Assembly (NCBI GenBank): GCA_007134175.1
Contig: SLLF01000276.1
Span: forward strand, 1 to 12,061
Source of the DNA: Kiritimatiellia bacterium
Lineage (GTDB): Bacteria > Verrucomicrobiota > Kiritimatiellia > SLAD01
Length of the DNA stretch: 12,061 bases
Reading direction: 5' to 3'
The notes under the pieces were generated by a model. The model saw only the letters and a list, made by a program, of their open reading frames with translations. It made no database searches and was not told the origin of the DNA. Shown in pieces: positions 1 through 5,783 of the stretch (positions are counted from its first letter, which is position 1; each line of letters begins with the position of its first letter). The translations under genes and the position numbers were made by a program.

Positions 1-859
1 GCTCGGTTAAAAGAAAGCGAATGAACGCGTGGGCGGCCTCGACGCGGTTTGCCGTATCAAGCACACCTGCGCCGGCAACATTGATCAGCAGATCTTCGGC
101 AGGATAATGGTTGCGGACAGGAAGGGGGGCACCCCGCTCGCGGGCCAGGGCATGGAGATAATAGTGGTTGACCAGTGCCGCATCAATTTCGCCGCTGGCC
201 ACCGCCCAGACAAGGGCGGTATTCCGCGAATAGGACCGGGTGCCAATACCGTGCAGTGCCGTGAGCCAATCGCGGATTTGTTCGGGACCATGCATCACCC
301 TCATGGCGGTGACAAATGCTTGAAAGGATCCATTCGGAGGGGACCAGCCCAATCGATTTTGCCAGTGCGACGCCCGTAAATCGTCCCAGCGGGTCGGCAA
401 TTCGTGCGGGGCCACCCGGTCGGGATGGTACACCAACACCCGCGCCCGGCCAGACACGCCCACCCACTGATTACGCGCGGATCGGAAGCGAGACGGCACC
501 GGTTCCAGCAGGTCGGTCGGCAGGGTTTGTAGACGGTCGGCGCGCGCGAGCGCACCCAACGCGCCAGCGTCCTGAGCGAAAAAAAGGTCGGCCGGGCTAT
601 GGCGGCCTTCCTCCAGAATGGTGGCCGCCAATTCAGCCGTCTGGCCATAACGGACGTTCACCTTCCAGCCTGCTTGGCGCTCGAATTCGGCGATCAAAGG
701 CCCGATCAACTCTTCGCTGCGCCCGGAATAAATGACCAAGTCGGCGTCTTGACGCGTGGTAGCCAACCGCACGAAGCGCACGATACCGGCCACCACCAGC
801 AGGGCTACGATGAACAACCAAACGCCGGATGGAATGGAATGGGGACGGTGAGCACTCAT
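1..859 (-). CDS. Ferric-iron ABC transporter substrate-binding protein (FbpA-like), 3' end cut by window edge
   Basis: Periplasmic or membrane-tethered binding protein that would deliver Fe(III) to an ABC importer. 286 residues are visible and the reading frame is open to the left edge; the family is usually about 330-350 residues, so roughly 50 are missing. Residues 13-31 form a hydrophobic signal peptide or anchor (VWLFIVALLVVAGIVRFV) without a lipobox cysteine. The mature part starts like the family (LVIYSGRSEELIGPLI, 41-56), then ADLFFAQDAGAL (90-101), WVGVSGRARVLVYHP, SYSRNTALVWAVASGEID and NHYYLHAL. The tandem tyrosines Y233-Y234 match the Fe-binding pair of FbpA. By recalled alignment, the extra FbpA ligands His9 and Glu57 are not conserved (Arg/Ser and Gln here). 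An in-frame TAG two codons upstream makes this ATG the earliest possible start. No clear Shine-Dalgarno is seen. It lies 25 bases after the DtxR-type gene, probably in one operon. Confidence 0.9.
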   Translation of the reverse strand, partial: MSAHRPHSIPSGVWLFIVALLVVAGIVRFVRLATTRQDADLVIYSGRSEELIGPLIAEFERQAGWKVNVRYGQTAELAATILEEGRHSPADLFFAQDAGALGALARADRLQTLPTDLLEPVPSRFRSARNQWVGVSGRARVLVYHPDRVAPHELPTRWDDLRASHWQNRLGWSPPNGSFQAFVTAMRVMHGPEQIRDWLTALHGIGTRSYSRNTALVWAVASGEIDAALVNHYYLHALARERGAPLPVRNHYPAEDLLINVAGAGVLDTANRVEAAHAFIRFLLTE

Positions 860-884
860 GAGCTATGCGAACGCTTAATGATCG

Positions 885-1439
885 TTACGTCCGTTCATCA
901 GGGTGTTTAGCCGTCTCCCCTTCACCTTCGAAAAAGCAAATATGTTGGCATAGGTCGCAACGAGCCGCCTCGTGAAGGCATTGTAACTGGCTCTCCTCAA
1001 GGGCCTTGATGAACGCACGGACCACTTTGCTGTTGGATTGAATAAGGTGAATGAAATTGGCCAGGCGCACGCTGGTTTCGATACTGAGCAGGTGTTCGAT
1101 CTTGCAGGCATCAATCTCCGCCTGTTCGTCGCTGACGCCCAGCACGTCCCGGAACAAGATCTCCAGTAATTCATCGTTACGTTCCACCAGTTCGGCCAAA
1201 CGCCGCCCCTCTTCCGATAGCTGCAGGAATTTATTCTCATCCTCCACCACCAAACCACGCCGCTTCAGGGGGCGCAAACTGATGGAACAGCTGCCGCGGG
1301 TAATGTTCAGGTGCTTAGCGATGTCGGTAACGCGCGCATACCCATGCTCGGCCAGCAGGGTATTGATCGTCATGAGATAATGCGCGGCACTGTGCGTGAT
1401 CTCGTTCTCTTCAAAATGTTTCCAGACTTCATTTGCCAC
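885..1439 (-). CDS. DtxR/MntR-family metal-dependent transcriptional repressor
   Basis: 184-residue iron- or manganese-sensing repressor. The N-terminal winged helix-turn-helix covers about residues 14-75 (HGYARVTDIAKHLNITRGS at 32-50, LKRRGLVVEDENKFLQLSEEG at 58-78, ending in the wing). The dimerisation and metal domain follows (ELLEILFRDVLGV, then DACKIEHLLS at 110-119). C112, E115 and H116 match DtxR Cys102, Glu105 and His106. The position of DtxR Met10/MntR Asp8 is H20, and the position of MntR His77/DtxR His79 appears to be D89, so the metal site is a variant one. There is no SH3-like third domain. The C-terminus carries a Cys/His cluster (C154, H156, C161, C164, H166, C168). The start is GTG at 1439-1437, supported by AGGAG 6 bases upstream. 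As first gene before an Fe(III)-binding protein, it probably represses its own operon when metal is plentiful. Confidence 0.93.
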   Translation of the reverse strand: MANEVWKHFEENEITHSAAHYLMTINTLLAEHGYARVTDIAKHLNITRGSCSISLRPLKRRGLVVEDENKFLQLSEEGRRLAELVERNDELLEILFRDVLGVSDEQAEIDACKIEHLLSIETSVRLANFIHLIQSNSKVVRAFIKALEESQLQCLHEAARCDLCQHICFFEGEGETAKHPDERT

Positions 1440-1445
1440 GGCGAT

Positions 1446-1450
1446 CTCCT
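1446..1450 (-). promoter_or_regulatory. Ribosome binding site of the DtxR-type gene
   Basis: AGGAG on the minus strand, 6 bases before the GTG at 1439-1437. It decides the choice of a GTG start, since no nearby ATG has comparable support. Confidence 0.75.
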
Positions 1451-1495
1451 ACCTATGTTAATAGCTTCACCAAACAACTGCTTTACATAACCACC

Positions 1496-1511
1496 CGCCG
1501 AATCTACGGCG
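1496..1511. repeat. Inverted repeat around the -10 of the DtxR-operon promoter; operator candidate
   Basis: CGCCG and CGGCG are perfect 5-base arms separated by exactly six bases. On the minus strand those six bases are TAGATT, the proposed -10 hexamer. Because the repeat lies at and upstream of the expected transcription start, it would act as DNA (a repressor site) rather than as an RNA hairpin. It does not resemble the AT-rich consensus known for DtxR or MntR, so the bound protein is unknown. The arms are short enough that chance cannot be excluded. Confidence 0.35.
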
Positions 1512-1529
1512 AAATGATTTATATGTCAA
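1501..1529 (-). promoter_or_regulatory. Predicted sigma-70-type promoter for the DtxR/iron-binding-protein operon
   Basis: On the minus strand, a perfect -35 TTGACA (1529-1524), a 17-base spacer and a -10 TAGATT (1506-1501, 4 of 6 consensus bases). Transcription would start near 1494, leaving a leader of about 55 bases before the GTG start. The -10 sits inside an inverted repeat (1496-1511). Confidence 0.6.
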
Positions 1530-1545
1530 ACACAAGACCGCGGCC

Positions 1546-1586
1546 CCCGCACTTGACTAGTTTGCCCGTCATCATGATAGTGCGGG
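1546..1586. repeat. 8-base inverted repeat bracketing the transport-operon promoter
   Basis: CCCGCACT (1546-1553) and AGTGCGGG (1579-1586) are perfect inverted repeats with a 25-base loop. The left arm ends on the first base of the -35 TTGACT. The right arm covers the last three bases of the -10 GATAGT, so the two arms frame the promoter core. The loop holds a smaller palindrome, ATCATGAT (1571-1578). This could be an operator pair for a dimeric repressor. An 8-base match within this distance also has an appreciable chance probability. Confidence 0.3.
1553..1581 (+). promoter_or_regulatory. Predicted sigma-70-type promoter for the GldF/GldG/DUF4340/AsmA/PrmA operon
   Basis: -35 TTGACT (1553-1558, 5 of 6 consensus), a 17-base spacer and -10 GATAGT (1576-1581, 4 of 6). 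It faces away from the DtxR promoter, with 23 bases between the two -35 elements. Transcription would start near 1588, about 100 bases before the permease start. A second TTGACT at 1603-1608 has no acceptable -10 at the right distance. Confidence 0.45.
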
Positions 1587-1685
1587 TAAGGTGAATCGGG
1601 TATTGACTCATATTGTTGAAAAGACCGTCCGGTTACAGCAACGCGGCCCATGCCAGGACCGGATAGGCTGGGTGCGGGGTGTGCC

Positions 1686-2438
1686 ATGCGCGTGATGATC
1701 ACGTTATGGCGCCGTGAACTGAGCGCTTATTTCGCATCGCCGTTGGCCTACGCGGTGTGGTTCTTTTTCCTGCTGCTGATGGGTGTCGGATTCTTTTGGC
1801 TGCTGCAGGTGCGGGCACTGGAGCCAACGGCTACGGGTGCCTGGCGGCCTTTGATGGGGCCACATCCTCACCTTTGGCTGGGTCTGTTAATCCTGGTGCC
1901 GGTCATTACTATGCGTTCCTTTGCTGAAGAGCGTCGCAGCGGCAGCTTGGAAACCTTGCTGACGGCTCCGGTCACCGAATGGCAGGTGGTAGCAGCCAAG
2001 TTTGCTGGTGCTGTTACCTTTTATATGGTCTGTTGGTCGCCGACCGTTTTCCACGTGTGGTTGTTGACCCGCATTGGAGCCGTACCGTTTCCGCTGGATT
2101 ACAGGGTGCTGGGTGCCACGTATGTGGGGATTCTACTGCTGGGCCTGTTTTATTTGGCGCTGGGGTTGCTTGCCTCGGCCCTGACCCGGCACCAGGCCGT
2201 GGCGGCCCTGATGACCGTAGTCGTGCTGGGAGGTCTGTTCCTGGCGGGCTTTACCCCTTACTACGTTCGCACGAGCTGGATACGGGAGGCGGGGCACTAC
2301 GTTTCAGCCGTGCGGCACATGACGGAATTCTCGCGGGGAGTGGTAGATACCCGGCCGCTGGTGTTCTACCTATCCGGCACATGGGTTGCCTTGTTCGCCG
2401 TGGTCAAGGTGATAGAGGCCCGCAAATGGAGTGGTTGA
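1686..2438 (+). CDS. ABC-2 type transporter permease, GldF-like
   Basis: Inner-membrane permease of 250 residues, the usual size for this family. About six membrane segments are visible (near residues 22-41, 62-78, 106-128, 141-165, 172-191, 225-243). The N-terminal amphipathic part (LWRRELSAYFASPLAY) and the signature MRSFAEERRSGSLETLLTAP (76-95) are typical of GldF/NosY-like ABC-2 permeases, the latter region contacting the ATPase. The ATG at 1686 was chosen over an in-frame ATG at 1650 because homologues start just before the WRREL motif and because a G-rich stretch (GGTGCGGGG) precedes it. The next gene begins 4 bases after its stop. No ABC ATPase gene lies beside it, although such permeases need one. 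The transported substrate cannot be told from the sequence; GldF is known from gliding motility, but most relatives are uncharacterised. Confidence 0.92.
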   Translation: MRVMITLWRRELSAYFASPLAYAVWFFFLLLMGVGFFWLLQVRALEPTATGAWRPLMGPHPHLWLGLLILVPVITMRSFAEERRSGSLETLLTAPVTEWQVVAAKFAGAVTFYMVCWSPTVFHVWLLTRIGAVPFPLDYRVLGATYVGILLLGLFYLALGLLASALTRHQAVAALMTVVVLGGLFLAGFTPYYVRTSWIREAGHYVSAVRHMTEFSRGVVDTRPLVFYLSGTWVALFAVVKVIEARKWSG

Positions 2439-2442
2439 AACA

Positions 2443-3930
2443 ATGACCGCCGCACCGAACCAAAAGAGAGCCGTATGCCGCCAGCGTCGCTGGCGTGCAT
2501 GGGCCGGATTGAACGTGGCCATATCGTTATGGCTGGCGGTCGTCCTGGTGGTCCTCCTGAATAGCTGGTCGGCCCGGCGCTATGCGCGCTGGAATCTCAG
2601 TCGCAACAATGTCTACGCGTTATCACCCACAACGGAGACCGTCCTGACATCCATTCGCGATCAGGTCGAGGTGCTGGTTCTCATGCCGCGCGGAACGCCC
2701 TTGTTCCACTATATTGAGAACCTTTTACGCGAGTACCAGGCCCGTGCCCCGCAGTTACAGGTGCATTTTATCGACCCGGATCGCCAGCTGGCCCGCACGG
2801 AGGAATTGGCCCGCCAATTCAATGTTACCGAGCCGAACCAAATCGTTTTTCACAAGGCCGGCCGTTATCAAGTGGTGGCGGCCAATGAGGTGATCCAGTA
2901 CGATGATGCCGCGGTTCGCGCAGGACACCAGCGACCGGCCCGCCTGTACGGAGAAGAGCTTTTCACTGCTGCACTGTATCGGCTTACGCTGGCGGAACCA
3001 CCCCGCGTCTATTTTCTGGCCGGCCACGGCGAACGCCGGATCGACAACTACGACCCCTATGTCGGGTACTCCACGATCGCTAAGCGATTGCGCACGGATC
3101 ACATCGATCCGGTAGCGTTTCAATTGGGTGAAACCGGTGAAATTCCCAAAGATGCCGCTGCCCTGATTGTGGCCGGCCCGAACCGGCGCCTGGCTCAGCC
3201 GGAGCTGGATCTGATCCGGGCCTACCTGGAACGGAGTGGTCGAGTGATGATTTTACTGGATGCGCTGACCCAGACGGGCTTGGAACCGCTGCTGGCGGAA
3301 TGGGGAGTGCACACGGAACGGGGGCGTGTGCTCGATCCGCAAAGAACCCTTTCAGGCCGCGAGTTGTTCATTACCACATACGGGCCACACCCGATCACAC
3401 GACCCCTGGACGGTCTGACATCCATCTTCTTCCAACCCCGCTCGGTTGAGCCGTTGGCAGGGATCCAAAATATGGGCCAGACGGGGGAGTCGGCGGATCG
3501 ACCGCATGTTACGGCGCTGGCACTAAGCTCCGCTGAAGGTTGGGTGGAGCGCAGCCCCCATCAAGCTCCCAGTCGTTTCGATCCCGACCGCGACCGACGG
3601 GGGCCCATCAGCGTTGCCGTGGCGGTGGAACGCGGACCCCTACCCGGCATAGAAGTCGATATCCCACCCACGCGGTTAGTTGTTTTCGGCGATTCAGCGT
3701 TCGTCACCAACGGTGCGCTGACCGGTGGCGATGCCTATTTTTTTATGAGTGCCCTGCATTGGTTACTGGACCGTGACGACCGGTTGACCATCGGTACGCG
3801 CACGGCGGACTCATGGCAATGGGTAGTTACTCGTCGCGACCTGATTAGGCTAGGTGGCTGGAGCATAGGCGGGATCCCGGCCTTGGCGCTGCTTGCCGGG
3901 TGGCTGGCGTGGTTGAACCGGAGGCGATAA
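2443..3930 (+). CDS. GldG-like ABC-type transport auxiliary protein
   Basis: 495-residue membrane-anchored protein of the GldG/ABC-type uncharacterised transport system family. An N-terminal membrane segment (about 22-41) is followed by a large extracytoplasmic domain and a C-terminal membrane segment (about 472-491) ending in a basic tail (NRRR). Family hallmarks are NLSRNNVYALSPTTETVL (51-68), the FLAGHGERRIDNYDPYVGYS stretch (191-210), ALIVAGPNRRLAQPELDLI (240-258), YLERSGRVMILLDAL (261-275), and near the end VVFGDSAFVTNGAL (413-426) with SALHWLLDRDDRLTI (436-450). The ATG at 2443 is preferred to an in-frame GTG at 2431 because GGAG precedes it at 2428-2431 and it avoids overlapping the permease gene. 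Role: inferred partner of the permease in one transport complex; the biochemical function of this family is not established. Confidence 0.92.
   Translation: MTAAPNQKRAVCRQRRWRAWAGLNVAISLWLAVVLVVLLNSWSARRYARWNLSRNNVYALSPTTETVLTSIRDQVEVLVLMPRGTPLFHYIENLLREYQARAPQLQVHFIDPDRQLARTEELARQFNVTEPNQIVFHKAGRYQVVAANEVIQYDDAAVRAGHQRPARLYGEELFTAALYRLTLAEPPRVYFLAGHGERRIDNYDPYVGYSTIAKRLRTDHIDPVAFQLGETGEIPKDAAALIVAGPNRRLAQPELDLIRAYLERSGRVMILLDALTQTGLEPLLAEWGVHTERGRVLDPQRTLSGRELFITTYGPHPITRPLDGLTSIFFQPRSVEPLAGIQNMGQTGESADRPHVTALALSSAEGWVERSPHQAPSRFDPDRDRRGPISVAVAVERGPLPGIEVDIPPTRLVVFGDSAFVTNGALTGGDAYFFMSALHWLLDRDDRLTIGTRTADSWQWVVTRRDLIRLGGWSIGGIPALALLAGWLAWLNRRR
3920..3924 (+). promoter_or_regulatory. Ribosome binding site of the DUF4340 gene
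   Basis: GGAGG within the last codons of the preceding gene, 11 bases before the ATG at 3936. This supports that ATG over the in-frame GTG at 3900, which would overlap the upstream gene by 31 bases. Confidence 0.6.
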
Positions 3931-3935
3931 GGGAA

Positions 3936-5783
3936 ATGCGCACACGAACCACATGGTGGTTGGGAACCAGCGTGCTGGCCGTAGGCATAGCCTACTGGTG
4001 GTGGGAAGGTCGGACGGACCTCGCGGCCCGACAGCAATTAGCCGCGCAGGCGGAATGGCGCATTCGGGCTGACGACGTCACGGAACTGGTCTGGCAACGT
4101 GGCCGGGATCGCTGGGTGTGCCGCCGGGTGGATGGTGAGTGGCGCCTGGTGGAACCGGTTAATGCCCGTGCGGATGCAGGCGAACTCGACCGTTTACTGA
4201 CCAAGCTCGAACGCTTGCTGCCGGGCGACTTGTTGGGCGGGACCGAGACGGATCCGGGCCAACCGGACCCGGCACGCTACGGTTTGTTCCCACCGCAGGA
4301 TCGGGTGGAATGGGTGCAGGACGGTCGTCGCCGCGTGTTATACATCGGGCGTCGTGCCCCGCTGGGAAACCGCCTGTATGTAATGCGGTCGGCCGATGAA
4401 ACGATCTGGTCGGTATCGGATGATCTGCTTGGATGGTGGCCGGAGACGATCGATCAACTGCGGGACCGTATGTTGTTTACCGGCAACCCGCACCGGATTT
4501 ACCGCGTCGACGTGCGTCGCCGCGATGGTTTTCTTCAGGTGCAGCGGGAGCCGGACGGTTCGTGGCGGTTGGTCCAACCCCTGACGGCGGCGGCGGACCG
4601 CCGTGTGGTGCGCGAATGGGTCGATCAATTATTTACGGAGCGCATCACCTCTTTTGTGGCAGAGGGCGTGTCGGACGGCACGGTTTATGGGTTGAGGGAG
4701 GAGGATGCCACCGCGATCACCCTCTGGATCGAAGGCCAGGGTGAAGGTCAGACCATATGGATAGGCGGAGCGGTGGACGGTGCGCCCGATACCATATATG
4801 CCCGCCGCCAGTCAGGGCGGTCGGTCTTTGCCGTGCCGGCTCAGCTACGCCAGTTGGCGCGCATACCCACCGAGGAATTGCGTGATCGGCGCTTGGTGCC
4901 CTTCCCGATCGCCACGGTCCGGGAATGGCAATTATGGCGGAATACCGAGCGCATAGTGACGTTGGAACGAATGAACACCAATGACTGGACCGTAACCTAT
5001 CCAGCCCACTGGCCGGCCGAAAAGGAACGGGTGAACGCGATCCTGGCGGCCTGGAGCAGTGCCCGGATCAAGCGATTTCATGACACACCGTACGGATTGG
5101 GAATTAACGGTGCTGAAGAGTCGCCAGCAATCGATGGGCGGACCTTGGTATTGGCTTCGAATAATGAAGGCAATGGGTCCGTGCGTCTGCGTTGGCTAGC
5201 TCCGCTGGACGGAGGGGAGCGCTGGCTGCTGCAGCAGGGTGATCAAGAGTTGCCGGTTGAAATAGACGGCGCTCCTATAGCGGCAACGGTCTGGGATCCC
5301 CTGTTTTATCGTGGTCGCCGTATCTTTGCTATAGATCGTACTCACGTTCGTCAACTATCATGGCAGCACGGGATCCATGAAGGAAGGGCGGAACCAGATG
5401 CTACCGGTCGTTGGCGCCTGCTGAATGGGGGACCGACCCCCTGGCCGACCGCTATTGAAGATGTTCTCGAAACGTTGACTCAACTGGAAGCGGCCGGCTT
5501 TGTGGCCGACCGGATCGAATCGGACAACCACTATGGCTTTGACGAACCACAAGCGCTGTGGACCATCGGCTTGAAGGCCGAGGCAGGTATTGCCCGTCAC
5601 TTGATTATTGGCGCACCGCGTTCGGCAGGCGGTGTATATGCCCGGACACGCGGCCAACGCGCGGTATTCTGGCTGGATGCCACTACGGCCGACGTGTTGT
5701 TGCCCACGCCGGAATCGGATGTAACGCCTGACCCGCCCACTCGCTCGACGGAACCGGATCGCCAATTGATAAACGATGAATAG
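3936..5783 (+). CDS. DUF4340 domain-containing protein with four tandem repeat units
   Basis: 615-residue protein with an N-terminal membrane anchor (about residues 6-23, ending AYWWWEG) and a long extracytoplasmic, tryptophan- and arginine-rich region. It matches the DUF4340 type regularly encoded after gldF/gldG homologues. Four related units can be read by eye, at about 47-180, 186-320, 327-463 and 469-589. Each begins with a strand pattern and a GxW(R/T) step (DGEWRLVEP at 67-74, DGSWRLVQP at 208-215, NDWTVTYP at 349-356, TGRWRLLNG at 490-498). Each continues to a YGL/YGF turn (115, 251, 386, 533); the first, second and fourth then carry a strand pair such as IYARRQSGRSVFAV. Units 1 and 2 end in LRDRxL and unit 3 in a related YRGRRIF. 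The function is unknown. Position and anchor suggest a periplasmic part of the transporter encoded just upstream. The 3' end overlaps the next gene by 8 bases. Confidence 0.87.
   Translation: MRTRTTWWLGTSVLAVGIAYWWWEGRTDLAARQQLAAQAEWRIRADDVTELVWQRGRDRWVCRRVDGEWRLVEPVNARADAGELDRLLTKLERLLPGDLLGGTETDPGQPDPARYGLFPPQDRVEWVQDGRRRVLYIGRRAPLGNRLYVMRSADETIWSVSDDLLGWWPETIDQLRDRMLFTGNPHRIYRVDVRRRDGFLQVQREPDGSWRLVQPLTAAADRRVVREWVDQLFTERITSFVAEGVSDGTVYGLREEDATAITLWIEGQGEGQTIWIGGAVDGAPDTIYARRQSGRSVFAVPAQLRQLARIPTEELRDRRLVPFPIATVREWQLWRNTERIVTLERMNTNDWTVTYPAHWPAEKERVNAILAAWSSARIKRFHDTPYGLGINGAEESPAIDGRTLVLASNNEGNGSVRLRWLAPLDGGERWLLQQGDQELPVEIDGAPIAATVWDPLFYRGRRIFAIDRTHVRQLSWQHGIHEGRAEPDATGRWRLLNGGPTPWPTAIEDVLETLTQLEAAGFVADRIESDNHYGFDEPQALWTIGLKAEAGIARHLIIGAPRSAGGVYARTRGQRAVFWLDATTADVLLPTPESDVTPDPPTRSTEPDRQLINDE

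Noticed and set aside
85..648. Several minus-strand open frames suggesting a broken or frameshifted gene
   Set aside because: They are out of frame with the true gene. Reading from the ATG at 859 gives one uninterrupted frame with family motifs to the window edge, so there is no frameshift.
316..735. 139-codon open frame on the plus strand
   Set aside because: It is antisense to the iron-binding-protein gene, whose conserved motifs are continuous on the other strand; the composition (R, P, G and S rich) is that of a GC-driven shadow frame.
1603..1631. Second TTGACT (1603-1608) as a promoter closer to the permease
   Set aside because: No acceptable -10 hexamer lies 16-18 bases downstream; the nearest T/A-containing hexamer (GTTACA at 1632) is 23 bases away.
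1650..1685. Upstream ATG extending the permease by 12 residues
   Set aside because: The extension (MPGPDRLGAGCA) is not family-like and has no ribosome binding site; the ATG at 1686 fits the usual start of these permeases.
1440..1685. Sigma-54 (-24/-12) promoter, in view of the rpoN gene in the window
   Set aside because: No GG-N10-GC arrangement resembling TGGCAC-N5-TTGC was found on either strand of this region by eye.
1440..1685. Small RNA, riboswitch or tRNA in the intergenic region
   Set aside because: No tRNA cloverleaf, recognisable riboswitch core or hairpin followed by a U-run was seen; the inverted repeats coincide with promoter elements instead.
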